Shown one piece after another: positions 53,101 through 60,505 of a stretch of DNA of 64,000 bases. The translations under genes and the position numbers were made by a program. Position 1 is the stretch's first letter. Each line of letters starts with the position of its first letter. The notes below the pieces were generated by a model. The model saw nothing but the letters and a program-made list of their open reading frames with translations, ran no database searches and was not told the origin of the DNA. Source of the stretch: an uncultured Porphyromonadaceae bacterium (lineage in GTDB: Bacteria; Bacteroidota; Bacteroidia; Bacteroidales; Muribaculaceae); NCBI GenBank assembly GCA_947178215.1, contig CAMWXJ010000004.1, positions 62,001 to 126,000 of the forward strand, given 5' to 3'.

Positions 53101-53569
53101 TAATCTTCGGATTATGTATCACGACGTCGTGAAGCCTCACCTGCCCATTCAGTATGGCAGGGACATTGACGGCGCCATGAAATTGCTCCACTTCAAGTAG
53201 GCGCGCAGCATCAACTGGCAGTTCGGCGAGCCGGCTGTCGGCGAGTCCGTCGAGAGCTCGACTGTCAATCCTCAGCGTGTCGACACGGATTTCAAGGCGC
53301 GGAAATGTGCTCCACAGCGATAGCTCCACGCGGGCAGCTTCGACATCGGCGATAAGATACTCGCTCGCATACTTGTTGACCATGGGGGTAAGGCGGTCGG
53401 GGCTAAGATAAGCCACGGCCACACCAATCACTGCTATGACAAGCAGCAATATCGCCGCGACCGACAGCAGCAGCCATTTGGCCGCACGAAACAGAAGCCT
53501 TCTCCGACGGGGAGGCGTGGTCCCGTCGGCTCCGCCGGAGTCGTTGCGGGGAGGTGTGTCATCGCTCAT
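50102..53569 (-). CDS. AsmA-family protein
   Basis: A 1,155-residue protein from the ATG at 53569 (ATGA overlap with the DUF5715 gene); 16 upstream codons are rejected. A cytoplasmic basic tail (PPRRRRLLFRAAKW) and one TM helix (about 32-53: LLLSVAAILLLVIAVIGVAVAYL) lead into a long, repetitive beta-rich periplasmic part, with family-like segments such as SLWSTFPRLEIRVDTLRID near the start and FKGGINFNALPRKLCERLGV and YHIAVLKSPLPFKFGINIKG near the end. AsmA-like proteins form bridge-like grooves for lipid transport between the membranes. Its place in a TonB/ExbBD operon is unusual. Confidence 0.85.
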   Translation of the reverse strand: MSDDTPPRNDSGGADGTTPPRRRRLLFRAAKWLLLSVAAILLLVIAVIGVAVAYLSPDRLTPMVNKYASEYLIADVEAARVELSLWSTFPRLEIRVDTLRIDSRALDGLADSRLAELPVDAARLLEVEQFHGAVNVPAILNGQVRLHDVVIHNPKINLVAVNDSVANYLIVPPSDDDGSIAVVPEITIDRFAVTGDAPIRYFMLSDSTNVDARIVASLTHDASGVPVYTIKSSGSGSGDMGDGLRLDEMTFGVDGRINWRADNPWHVALDNFIVTLDRFTFGIEAAMDFSDTFKFQSFRLTAEDINLGELIGRVPEKWRGELDRLSTDLEVDLAVALTKPYVPAVDSIPSAVIDMKASGTLDYDRLKIQDIDADLTACIDGADPDRSTLTLRRLRVIGKAVGFELDGEVTMPFSDPRVKGNFKGGINFNALPRKLCERLGVEMTGLLTGDARFNFRLSHLTPRDFHRVRIDGDMRLKHFTAHMLDSSMNIYATGATLRFGTSSNVRLATNSADSMLTVGFFADTLAAGFNDGMMIGASGVHLGLAAKNVHSSFDTTQINPLGAQLKAGRVMLRSAIDTMTVRMTNVMASASIRRYKGNARVPQMHMKLDADRLRFTNPFNRASLRGSRFDIDMHLREADTLAARRRAARLDSLRAAYPGLSDDSIRSVIRASLHNRLVADSLAITDGRAFDFDIDRTFARLLRRLDVRGSLYVDTGRLMTRFFPLRTSISSVRLRFSTDSVAVDSARVRLGESDMNISGHISNIARAVASVRQPMRVKFDINADTININEIAQAVFAGSDFSQHLATRQRLTDGESDGDIETALVRQTDTTAKVAVIIPSNLEAELKLHAGNVLYSDIWFQRINGRIAVREGALHLDRLGGYTPIGSIGLTALYQAPDYDNLRFAAGAVIRRLQLKRFLNLMPDIDSIMPILRDINGIVTAELAMTTDLDSLLDIKFHTLDALLKLSGDSLQLVDEKTFRTMAKWLRFKDREHPIINHMAAELMVRDSRLDLFPFVFEFDRYRIGVSGHNDMGLNLDYHIAVLKSPLPFKFGINIKGQPGHLRFSLGRANFNENRVAEQRQLTDTVRVNLLDEISRAFRYGVSSGKQNARLARMQRPDAAEFAVADTLTHADSLLFIREGIIELPDSVATPPAAD

Positions 53570-54348
53570 AATGATACCTGATAGGAGTCGCGGGGCCTTA
53601 CAGTGACATGAAAGCAAGGCTGCTGGCGTTCAAACTTCACATACAGCTTGCCCTCGCGGCGCATGGCCGCAAGGACCTCGGCGAGCACTCCTTTGAGGTC
53701 GTCGACCGAACGGTCGACTGGGTTATCCTCATCGGGGATAAACCGAGCGTAGGATATGTCGACGGTAGTGCCGAGCTGATGCACCGACGAGTCTACGGCA
53801 TTGACATTGCGTCGCAACAGGCGACGCACCGTCTCGGGCGTGCGTGTCACGCTGGTGATGCGCATACGGTAGCGCGAGCCACCGCGGGCGGCCACGCTGT
53901 CGGTAAACCTGCGCCCTATCTCATGTACCATGGCGGCAGCCTCGGGCACCAGATACGGCACTGAGTAGGTAAGCGGCTCGATAAAAAAATCCCGGCAGGA
54001 GGTAATCTTCACGATCGGGCGCCGTATGTGCCAGTGAGAAGCGAGATTGCCGAGCGGACTTATGCCGGTCGAATCAGCCGCCGCCCAATGGACATAGTTA
54101 CTGTCGTTGAACAGATTGCGCAGATTGCCGAGATAGTTGACTTTCATGCGCACGGTAGCGTTGTTCATCGTCGGCGCCGACTCCCACCGCGACACGGTGT
54201 CCATTGATTCGAGGTCGCGCGCCGACAAGGAGTCGTGACGGCCGTCAGTACGCCTGTGGCTCGTTGTGCCGTCGCTACACGACATCACCGCAACCGCAAT
54301 GAATGCAGCCGCAAGTGTACGCGTTATGATATGACGGGGGTGTCTCAC
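53566..54348 (-). CDS. DUF5715-family lipoprotein, likely LAS-type zinc peptidase
   Basis: A 260-residue lipoprotein (lipobox VMSC, Cys24). After a spacer, the domain contains SRYRMRITSVTRTPETVRRL, then SSVHQLGTTVDISYARF and, near the C-terminus, QQPCFHVTVRP. The H-x(3)-G-x(3)-D pattern plus a later H is the zinc ligand set of LAS peptidases (VanX/VanY/M15-like), which cut D-Ala-containing peptidoglycan peptides. So a periplasmic D-Ala-D-Ala carboxypeptidase-like function is possible. It overlaps the AsmA-like gene and follows tonB by 20 bases. Confidence 0.75.
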   Translation of the reverse strand: MRHPRHIITRTLAAAFIAVAVMSCSDGTTSHRRTDGRHDSLSARDLESMDTVSRWESAPTMNNATVRMKVNYLGNLRNLFNDSNYVHWAAADSTGISPLGNLASHWHIRRPIVKITSCRDFFIEPLTYSVPYLVPEAAAMVHEIGRRFTDSVAARGGSRYRMRITSVTRTPETVRRLLRRNVNAVDSSVHQLGTTVDISYARFIPDEDNPVDRSVDDLKGVLAEVLAAMRREGKLYVKFERQQPCFHVTVRPRDSYQVSL

Positions 54349-54368
54349 TGACTGACGTTGGCGTAGGA

Positions 54369-55166
54369 TTATTCGAAGCGGTAGGTGATGGTGCCCATCT
54401 GCTCTGCGCGGGCATTGGCATCTACACTAAAACGCGAAGCGGCGGCGGCTTGTTCGCAACTGCGGCGCGCGGCCGCATCGGTGGATATGGCGCCGCTTCC
54501 CGACTTGTATTTAGCTTCAATCACGCGGCCCTCGCGGTCGACGCGTACCGACACGATTATAGTGCCTGTCTCGCGTCCGCGCGGAGCGCTCCAACTTTCG
54601 AGTGTTCGTCCGGCGAGATTGAATCCTGGCTTGCCCGACAGTGCGCCTGTGGCTGAGTTGCCGTCGGCCTGCCCCGGGTTACCCGAAGCGTTGCTCTTAT
54701 TGCTACTGCCGAAGCTCACGCGCTGATTGATGCGCTGCTGGGTCTCGGCCTCGCGCTTTGCCTTGGCTTGAGCTTCAAGCTCGGCTTTCGACGGGCCGGT
54801 CTTTTCTTTGGGCGCCTCCGGCTTCACCTTCATCGGCGATTCCGTGACCGAGGTCTGTACCGGCGGGGTCGACTCTGCGGGCTCGCCGGCGTCGACCATA
54901 TCGTCGGCCTCGGCGGCTGCCGCGGGATTTGAGTCATCGGCGGCTTTCTCGACCCTGGTCGTCGGTTTCGGCTGCGGCACCGGCACATCGCCGAGTTTCA
55001 CATACTCTCCTTCGAGGAGAAGTTCCGACGTGTCGACAGGCGGCCATTCGCGCGCCGGCTCACCGGTGTACGACAAGCCGAGCCACAGCAACAGCACGGC
55101 GATGACGGCGTGAAACACCACCGTCGCCACAAGGCCGGCCGCTTTGCTTTTACTGTCGTCGCTCAT
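54369..55166 (-). CDS. TonB-family energy transducer
   Basis: A 265-residue protein with one N-terminal TM helix (AGLVATVVFHAVIAVLLLWLGL). A periplasmic Pro/Ala/Glu/Lys-rich linker follows (AEADDMVDAGEPAESTPPVQT, then KAELEAQAKAKREAETQQ), with a C-terminal TonB_C domain from about residue 185 (LAGRTLESWSAPRGRETGT, IIVSVRVDREGRVIEAKY, AAAASRFSVDANARAEQMGT). The linker residues 130-150 can form a helix. Next to exbB and exbD it completes a TonB complex that can power outer-membrane receptors such as the XusA-like one. Confidence 0.85.
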   Translation of the reverse strand: MSDDSKSKAAGLVATVVFHAVIAVLLLWLGLSYTGEPAREWPPVDTSELLLEGEYVKLGDVPVPQPKPTTRVEKAADDSNPAAAAEADDMVDAGEPAESTPPVQTSVTESPMKVKPEAPKEKTGPSKAELEAQAKAKREAETQQRINQRVSFGSSNKSNASGNPGQADGNSATGALSGKPGFNLAGRTLESWSAPRGRETGTIIVSVRVDREGRVIEAKYKSGSGAISTDAAARRSCEQAAAASRFSVDANARAEQMGTITYRFE

Positions 55167-55171
55167 AGGTG

Positions 55172-55624
55172 TCAGTTGGCGTTAGGGAGTGCCGACGTTG
55201 GAGCCGGCTTGGTGGCGAGCACCATTTTCAGATTATTCACTGCTCCGGCGTTGAGCACCTCGACCAGGCGGCCGTAGGTTACGCCCTCATCGGCATAGAT
55301 TGCTATAAACCGGTCTTCGCCCGACTCGGCGGCCTGCTGGTCCATCAGACGCAGAAAGCCGATGAGTTGGTCGAGGTCGGCCACAGGCTGCGGCTCGCGC
55401 ATGTCGGGCGACGACACATACATAGCCATCTCCGCGTCGATATACACTCGCACAGAGGGTTTGAGGGCGGTCTGCTCGGAGCTTTGCGGCAGATTAATTT
55501 CCAGGGCGGTGGGAAACACGAATGTCGACGTCACCATGAAAAATATCAGCAGCAGGAATATGACGTCGGTCATCGAGGCCATCGAGAAAATCGACGTCAT
55601 GTCGAATTGACGTTTCAGTGCCAT
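55172..55624 (-). CDS. exbD: ExbD/TolR family proton-channel subunit
   Basis: A 150-residue protein with one TM helix (about 10-35: TSIFSMASMTDVIFLLLIFFMVTS), carrying the conserved Asp of SMTDVIF. A periplasmic ExbD domain follows (ALEINLPQSSEQTALKP, VYIDAEMAMYVSSPDM, EDRFIAIYADEGVTYGRLV). It lies between exbB (5 bases) and tonB (5 bases). Confidence 0.92.
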   Translation of the reverse strand: MALKRQFDMTSIFSMASMTDVIFLLLIFFMVTSTFVFPTALEINLPQSSEQTALKPSVRVYIDAEMAMYVSSPDMREPQPVADLDQLIGFLRLMDQQAAESGEDRFIAIYADEGVTYGRLVEVLNAGAVNNLKMVLATKPAPTSALPNAN

Positions 55625-55629
55625 GACTG

Positions 55630-56346
55630 TCAGGCGGGCTCGTTAAGGAGGTCCATAAATTCCATGGTCTCGCCTTCGAGGCGCGTCATGACGCTGTTGA
55701 TGCGGGCCACGAGATAGTTGTAGGCGAAGAGAGCGATGACGCCCACCACGAGGCCGGCCACTGTGGTGACAAGAGCCTCGTAGATGCCGCCTGCAAGGAT
55801 GTCGATGTTGGCCGACGTGCCGGCCGATGCGAGGTTGTAGAACGCCTCGACCATGCCGACCACGGTGCCAAGGAAGCCGAGCATGGGAGCGCCGGCGGCT
55901 GTAGTGGCGAGCCAGGGCAGACCCTTGCCGAGAGTGGCGACTTCGAGGTTGCCGGTGTTCTCGATTGCCACGAGCACGTCGTTCATGGGGCGGCCTATAC
56001 GGCTTATGCCCTTGGCGATAAGACGTCCCGAGGGAGTGTTGTTGCGCTCACAGAGGCGAGTGGCGCTGTCAAGCTCCCCCTGGTGGATATAGTCGCGGAT
56101 GCGGTCCATAAAGGTGCGGTCCTGCTGACCGGCGCGACGAAGTGCTATGAAACGCTCCACGAATATGTAGATGCTTATTATGCTCAGAAGCGCCAGGGGT
56201 ATCATGATGAAACCGCCTTGAAGGCAGAGGTCCCAGAGCGAAAGCTCCTTTACGGGGACAGCCTCGGCTGCGGGAAGCATGGTGGCGGCGGAGGTTACGG
56301 TGTCGGTAAGGAAAGTCTCTACGGCAGCGGTTGATTCTTGTATCAC
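55630..56346 (-). CDS. exbB: ExbB/TolQ family proton-channel subunit
   Basis: A 238-residue protein with three TM helices (about 40-62, 120-150 and 175-205). The first helix leads ELSLWDLCLQGGFIMIPLALLSIISIYIFVERF (broken here into ordinary MotA/TolQ/ExbB features). The late GLPWLATTAAGAPMLGFLGTVVGMVEAF and IYEALVTTVAGLVVGVIALFAYN are the conserved MotA_ExbB core. It pairs with ExbD to form the proton channel; it follows pdxJ by 52 bases. Confidence 0.92.
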   Translation of the reverse strand: MIQESTAAVETFLTDTVTSAATMLPAAEAVPVKELSLWDLCLQGGFIMIPLALLSIISIYIFVERFIALRRAGQQDRTFMDRIRDYIHQGELDSATRLCERNNTPSGRLIAKGISRIGRPMNDVLVAIENTGNLEVATLGKGLPWLATTAAGAPMLGFLGTVVGMVEAFYNLASAGTSANIDILAGGIYEALVTTVAGLVVGVIALFAYNYLVARINSVMTRLEGETMEFMDLLNEPA

Positions 56347-56398
56347 AGCGTTGAGATTAGTGGGGTTATGTAATGATAATAGGATAATTCGGGCTGAT

Positions 56399-57115
56399 TC
56401 AGTGTTTCAGGCACTCGCGGTAACGGCGTATGGTCTCGTCGATGCCGAGATAGAGCGCATCGGAGATTATGGCATGGCCTATCGACACCTCATTGAGATA
56501 GGGCACGCGTTCGGCGAAGAACGCAAGATTGTCGAGATTGAGGTCGTGACCGGCATTGACGCCGAGCCCGGCGTTGTGGGCCGCCTTCGACGCCTCGGCA
56601 AAGGGAGCGACAGCGCCCTCGGGATCTGTGGGATAGCGGTCGGCGTAAGGCTTGGTGTAAAGCTCCACGCGGTCGGCGCCCACCCGCGCGGCAGCCTTGA
56701 CGACGTCCTTGTCGGCAGGTACGAAAATGGAGCTGCGGATGCCGGCCTCGTGCAGACGGTCGACTATCGAGGCAAGAAAGTCGGCATTGGCCTCGACATC
56801 CCATCCGGCGCTTGAAGTCAGTGCGTCGGGGGCGTCGGGGACGAGCGTAACCTGCGCCGGCTTAATCTTGGTGACAAGATCCATGAACTCCGGCGACGGG
56901 TAGCCCTCGATGTTAAACTCGGTGCGCAGCACCGGTTTGAGTGCGAACACGTCGTCGCGCTTGATATGACGCTCGTCGGGACGGGGATGCACGGTGATTC
57001 CTTGTGCTCCGACACTCTCGCAATGCAGGGCAAAGTCGACCACATTGGGGCGATCCTCCCCGCGCGCGTTGCGCAGGGTGGCCACCTTATTGATATTTAC
57101 ACTTAGATTGGTCAT
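56399..57115 (-). CDS. pdxJ: Pyridoxine 5'-phosphate synthase
   Basis: Condenses 3-amino-2-oxopropyl phosphate with 1-deoxyxylulose 5-phosphate to pyridoxine 5'-phosphate. The 238-residue TIM barrel shows the opening [89 protein letters not shown] and the terminal [16 protein letters not shown], all PdxJ signatures. Its length is close to the normal 240. It may be the first gene of the envelope operon, which is odd for a vitamin gene. The divergent nadK-side gene starts 160 bases away. Confidence 0.96.
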   Translation of the reverse strand: MTNLSVNINKVATLRNARGEDRPNVVDFALHCESVGAQGITVHPRPDERHIKRDDVFALKPVLRTEFNIEGYPSPEFMDLVTKIKPAQVTLVPDAPDALTSSAGWDVEANADFLASIVDRLHEAGIRSSIFVPADKDVVKAAARVGADRVELYTKPYADRYPTDPEGAVAPFAEASKAAHNAGLGVNAGHDLNLDNLAFFAERVPYLNEVSIGHAIISDALYLGIDETIRRYRECLKH

Positions 57116-57182
57116 CGGATGAATGGTTCAATACAGGCTGAAAGGGGCGGCTCCTTAAAAAACCTTGTGCGGCATCAGGACG

Positions 57183-57213
57183 TTGTACACATAAAAAATA
57201 ATGTGTAATTTTG
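57183..57213 (+). promoter_or_regulatory. Promoter of the ACT-like stub/nadK operon
   Basis: TAATTTTG at 57206-57213 is a perfect -7 box; TTGT at 57183-57186, 19 bases upstream, is a weak -33 box. Transcription would start near 57220, so an ATG at 57201 cannot be the real start of the following gene. Confidence 0.5.
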
Positions 57214-57275
57214 CAGTCGCCTTCTTAATCGGCTACAAAAATAGTCAGAATTTCTTATTCCGGCAAATAATTAAC

Positions 57276-57686
57276 ATGACACCGCGCACCCTCTCCGCAC
57301 CCTCCCTCCCTGCTTCCGCAAGCCGCCGCAGATGCGACATGCGGCGCTCGCCCGCGCGCCTGTTTCCGGCCGACGACGACAGCAGCGAACTCACCCTCGT
57401 GTGCCGCCGCTCCGACTACTCCGCCTCGATGATAGCCCGTGCGACCGAAGACTGTGACACACATATCCTCAACCTTAACGTGACAGCCGACCCGGCGCCC
57501 GACGGTTCAAGCCCCGACTCCATAGTAGTGGAGCTCCGCATAGGCCGTCGCGACCCCTCGGCAGTAGTACGCTCGCTCACACGTTACGGCTACGACGTAG
57601 TCTCCACCGGCTCGTCGCGCCCCACCGAACTCGAAGAGCGCGCCGCCGACCGCCTGCGCGAGCTCATGCGTCGCCTCGAAGTGTGA
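57276..57686 (+). CDS. ACT-like domain protein, apparently lacking the CBS domains of its family
   Basis: A 136-residue protein from the ATG at 57276. Its C-terminal 100 residues (SSELTLVCRRSDYSASMIAR, ATEDCDTHILNLNV, SIVVELRIGRRDPSAVVRSL, TRYGYDVVST) align in pattern with the C-terminal ACT-like region of the CBS-pair protein that precedes nadK in other Bacteroidales (opening as 'LEL...DYSLSQIAQIVESN...', then 'TLKINR.DLS.I...FNRYNY'). The two CBS motifs are absent; instead the N-terminus is a short Ser/Arg/Pro-rich stretch (RTLSAPSLPASASRRRCDMR). It precedes nadK by 73 bases, the conserved neighbour. A regulatory role linked to nadK is inference. Confidence 0.65.
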   Translation: MTPRTLSAPSLPASASRRRCDMRRSPARLFPADDDSSELTLVCRRSDYSASMIARATEDCDTHILNLNVTADPAPDGSSPDSIVVELRIGRRDPSAVVRSLTRYGYDVVSTGSSRPTELEERAADRLRELMRRLEV

Positions 57687-57759
57687 GGCCCGCAACAACG
57701 CGTCGCCACGTCGCCGCAGCCCCTATCATGTCAATCCACATCACTCCTATCTCCATAGT

Positions 57760-58635
57760 ATGCGCATAGCCGTCTACGGCAACGAATTTCAGGAAGCCCA
57801 CATAGAAGCCATAAGCGATTTGCTCGACCGCCTGTCGTCGACACCCGGAGTCACCCTCGCTTTCGAGGCAGGATTCGGCGCATATCTCATGCGCCATTTC
57901 ACGTTGCCCCCTCACGTGATTCTCCCCTCCCCCATCCCGGCCGGCATCGACCTCGCCCTCAGTTTCGGCGGCGATGGCACTGTGCTGCGCACCGCCCGCG
58001 ACGTCGCCCCGGCCGGAATCCCCGTAATGGGCATCAACACCGGCCACATGGGCTACCTCGCCGCAACCCACCTCGACGATGCCGCCACCCTCGCCTCCAT
58101 TATAATAGCGCGCCGCTACACTATCGAGGAGCGCGCAATGCTTGAAGTAGTGGCCGAGAATCCCTGTACCATACGCCTCTTCGCCCTCAACGAAGTCGCC
58201 GTGCTGAAAAAGGACACCGCTTCGATGATAACCGCATCCACCACCGTCGACGGCCACTTCATGGCCAACTATCAGGCCGACGGAGTGCTGGTGGCCACCC
58301 CCACCGGTTCCACCGGCTACAACCTGTCCACAGGAGGGCCAATCCTTGCTCCCGGCTCGCACGTGATAGTGGTGACACCGGTAGCACCCCACACCCTCAC
58401 CATGCGCCCGATAGTGATGCCCGACTGCGTCAAGATAGGCATCGTGGCCCGCTCGCGTGCCGAATCGTTCCTGCTCAGCGTCGACGGCACTTCGGTGTCG
58501 CTCCCCGCCGGTACGCCCGTAACCATATCGCGGGCGCCGTTCAGCTGCCGCCTCATAAGGCTTTCCGACCGACTCTTTATCGACACCCTGCGCGAAAAAC
58601 TGCTATGGGGCTACGACCCCCACGCCAAGGCATGA
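57760..58635 (+). CDS. nadK: NAD kinase
   Basis: Phosphorylates NAD to NADP. The 291-residue protein holds the diagnostic FGGDGTVLRTAR, MGINTGHMGYLA, ALNEVAVLKKD, and DGVLVATPTGSTGYNLSTGG then PILAPGSH. The length is normal. Its stop overlaps the start of the next gene in ATGA. Flanking pdxJ (divergent) and the ACT-like gene are the common Bacteroidales arrangement. Confidence 0.96.
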   Translation: MRIAVYGNEFQEAHIEAISDLLDRLSSTPGVTLAFEAGFGAYLMRHFTLPPHVILPSPIPAGIDLALSFGGDGTVLRTARDVAPAGIPVMGINTGHMGYLAATHLDDAATLASIIIARRYTIEERAMLEVVAENPCTIRLFALNEVAVLKKDTASMITASTTVDGHFMANYQADGVLVATPTGSTGYNLSTGGPILAPGSHVIVVTPVAPHTLTMRPIVMPDCVKIGIVARSRAESFLLSVDGTSVSLPAGTPVTISRAPFSCRLIRLSDRLFIDTLREKLLWGYDPHAKA

Positions 58636-59360
58636 CATCGGCAAAAGGTTATATGGACCATGCCCTGCTCGGACGCGTGCAGGTCACGGTCAACCGGCGC
58701 GCACGGCGCTATACTGCCCGCTGGAAAGGCACTCAGCTCAACCTCACGGCACCGCCGATGTGCACGACACGTGAAATAAGGGAAGTGCTCGACCACCTCG
58801 CGCCCCGCCTGCTCGCATCGCGCCCCGGCCCGTTGCGGTTCATCCCGGGCCATCATATCGGCTTCGACGGCTTCACTCTCTACGTCGAGAGCCTGCGCGA
58901 GCCGGGAAAGATAGGATTCAGATATATACGCGACAGCGCCGGGGATTTTCATCCGGTGCTCGGGCTCAGTGCCGACGTCGACACCTCACGCCCCGAGATT
59001 CAGCGGCAGCTCGCGTCGTACATGCCGCGTATCGCTCGCCCTATCGCCATACGGATTCTGCTCCCGCTCGCCGAATCAATCTCCGGGCGTCTCGGCGCAA
59101 ATCCGGCCAGATGGGAGATTGGCCGCGGGGCACACCGACTCGGCACATGCGGTTCCGACCGCGTCATCTCGCTGTCGTCGATGTGCATCTATCTGCCTCA
59201 AAGGCTACGCGAATATATCATCTGCCACGAGCTGGCCCACCTCACCCACTTCGACCACTCGGCCGCATTCCATGAGCTGTGTTCACGCTATTGCGGGGGC
59301 GACGGCGACGCACGCCGAGCCGAGCTGAAAGCCTATTCGTGGCCGGTGCCGCGCCCGTGA
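58632..59360 (+). CDS. YgjP/DUF45-type zinc metallopeptidase
   Basis: A 242-residue protein from the ATG at 58632. It has the DUF45 pattern: VNRRARRYTARWKGTQLNLT near the start, RLGTCGSDRVISLSSMCIYLPQRLREY (the 'W.S.....I..N..L......I..Y...HELAH' block), and the zinc site HELAH near residue 198 in ICHELAHLTHFDHSAAFHELC, with the third ligand His in the last motif. It is a SprT/WrbA-neighbour type metalloprotease of unknown substrate. It is coupled to nadK. Confidence 0.85.
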   Translation: MTSAKGYMDHALLGRVQVTVNRRARRYTARWKGTQLNLTAPPMCTTREIREVLDHLAPRLLASRPGPLRFIPGHHIGFDGFTLYVESLREPGKIGFRYIRDSAGDFHPVLGLSADVDTSRPEIQRQLASYMPRIARPIAIRILLPLAESISGRLGANPARWEIGRGAHRLGTCGSDRVISLSSMCIYLPQRLREYIICHELAHLTHFDHSAAFHELCSRYCGGDGDARRAELKAYSWPVPRP

Positions 59361-59379
59361 AGGGAGAGGCGCGCGACGG

Positions 59380-59946
59380 TCAACCCTCGGCCTCGTCGTC
59401 GTGAGGGAAAAGCTTGTCGTCCTCGTCGAGATGAAAGTCCTTTGCCAGCGTCGCTATGAAGCGCGATATTGCTACTATGGCGCGCTGTGTGTCAGGAGTT
59501 ATCTCTTTCGATTGCAGACGCAGCAGCAACATGCCGTAGAGAGCGTTGAAGCAGGTCTCAATCTCGCCTGCCGGGGCCACGCCGCTCTTGGCGCGAAGCT
59601 CCACGATAAAGGGAAGCGTCTGATAAAACAGAGCCGAGTAATCGGGAAAACGTGCATCGGCAAGCAGCTTCTGATGCAGGTCGACCAGCGAGGAGAGTAT
59701 ATTGCGGTTAATCTGCAAATGCCCTTTTTCGACCACATCCTCGCGGCGCATCATGTCGATAAGGCTCTCGTACCACTCCGTGAGCTCGCGGCGCTGCGCG
59801 TCGGAAAGGCCGGGATAGCGGTCGATGATTGTCTGACGGATGCGGTCGATGTCAAGTCCGTTGGCACGGATAATATCCTCCACCTGCCACATATACAGCA
59901 GGTACTCGGCTATGTTCTCTTTACGTTTCTGCGAAGCTATGTACAT
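59380..59946 (-). CDS. DUF4924 family protein
   Basis: A 188-residue cytosolic, mostly helical protein typical of Bacteroidetes: MYIASQKRKENIAEYLLYMW, then QVEDIIRANGLDIDRIRQ, ELTEWYESLIDMMRREDVVEKGHLQ and an acidic C-terminus (FHLDEDDKLFPHDDEAEG). The function is unknown. It lies downstream of nadD (16 bases) in an operon with gmk and yicC, a neighbourhood conserved in Bacteroidales. Confidence 0.8.
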   Translation of the reverse strand: MYIASQKRKENIAEYLLYMWQVEDIIRANGLDIDRIRQTIIDRYPGLSDAQRRELTEWYESLIDMMRREDVVEKGHLQINRNILSSLVDLHQKLLADARFPDYSALFYQTLPFIVELRAKSGVAPAGEIETCFNALYGMLLLRLQSKEITPDTQRAIVAISRFIATLAKDFHLDEDDKLFPHDDEAEG

Positions 59947-59962
59947 AATGTCGTAATTGAAG

Positions 59963-60505
59963 TCATGGAAGGAAGGGGCGCATGTCGTGGCCGGCGGCTA
60001 AGCCCTCGCGTATAAAGGTCGACGAAATCTGCATCTCGGGCGCGCCCTCTACAAGAGTGGCCCCGGGCGGCAACATTCCGGACGCGACGGGATAGCCCGG
60101 ACGCGGATACACAAGCACTCCGAACTCATTCAATATAACGTCGGGCTCGCGCCAGCGGTTGAAAGAGGCTATGTTGTCGGAGCCGACAAGCAGCCGGAAA
60201 CGGCAGTCGGGGCAGTCGGCGGCCAGACGTCGCAGGGTGTCAACGGTATAGCTCGGGCGCGGCATTCGCAGCTCCAGGTCACACGCTTTCATGAACGGAT
60301 AGGGCGCCACAGCGGCACGCAGACGCGCCATGCGCTCGGAATCGGTGAGGTCATAGCCATCCTTGAACGGGTTGCGGGCCGACAGCATATACCACACCTC
60401 GTCGACTCCCTCGACAAACTGGCCTACGTAGCCTCCAACCATGATGTGGCCTATATGGACCGGGCAGAACGACCCGCCATAAACCACGACCTGCCTGCGG
60501 CTCAC
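59963..60505 (-). CDS. nadD: Nicotinate-nucleotide adenylyltransferase
   Basis: Makes nicotinate adenine dinucleotide from NaMN and ATP. The 180-residue protein has the nucleotidyltransferase motif GGSFCPVHIGHIMVGGYV (HIGH-type), WYMLSARNPFKDG, RLLVGSDNIASFNRW and the C-terminal ISSTFIREGLAAG (ISST signature). It is shorter than some NadD but complete. The start is GTG at 60505, overlapping the stop of gmk in GTGA; this pair is therefore translationally coupled with a non-ATG start. Confidence 0.93.
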   Translation of the reverse strand: MSRRQVVVYGGSFCPVHIGHIMVGGYVGQFVEGVDEVWYMLSARNPFKDGYDLTDSERMARLRAAVAPYPFMKACDLELRMPRPSYTVDTLRRLAADCPDCRFRLLVGSDNIASFNRWREPDVILNEFGVLVYPRPGYPVASGMLPPGATLVEGAPEMQISSTFIREGLAAGHDMRPFLP

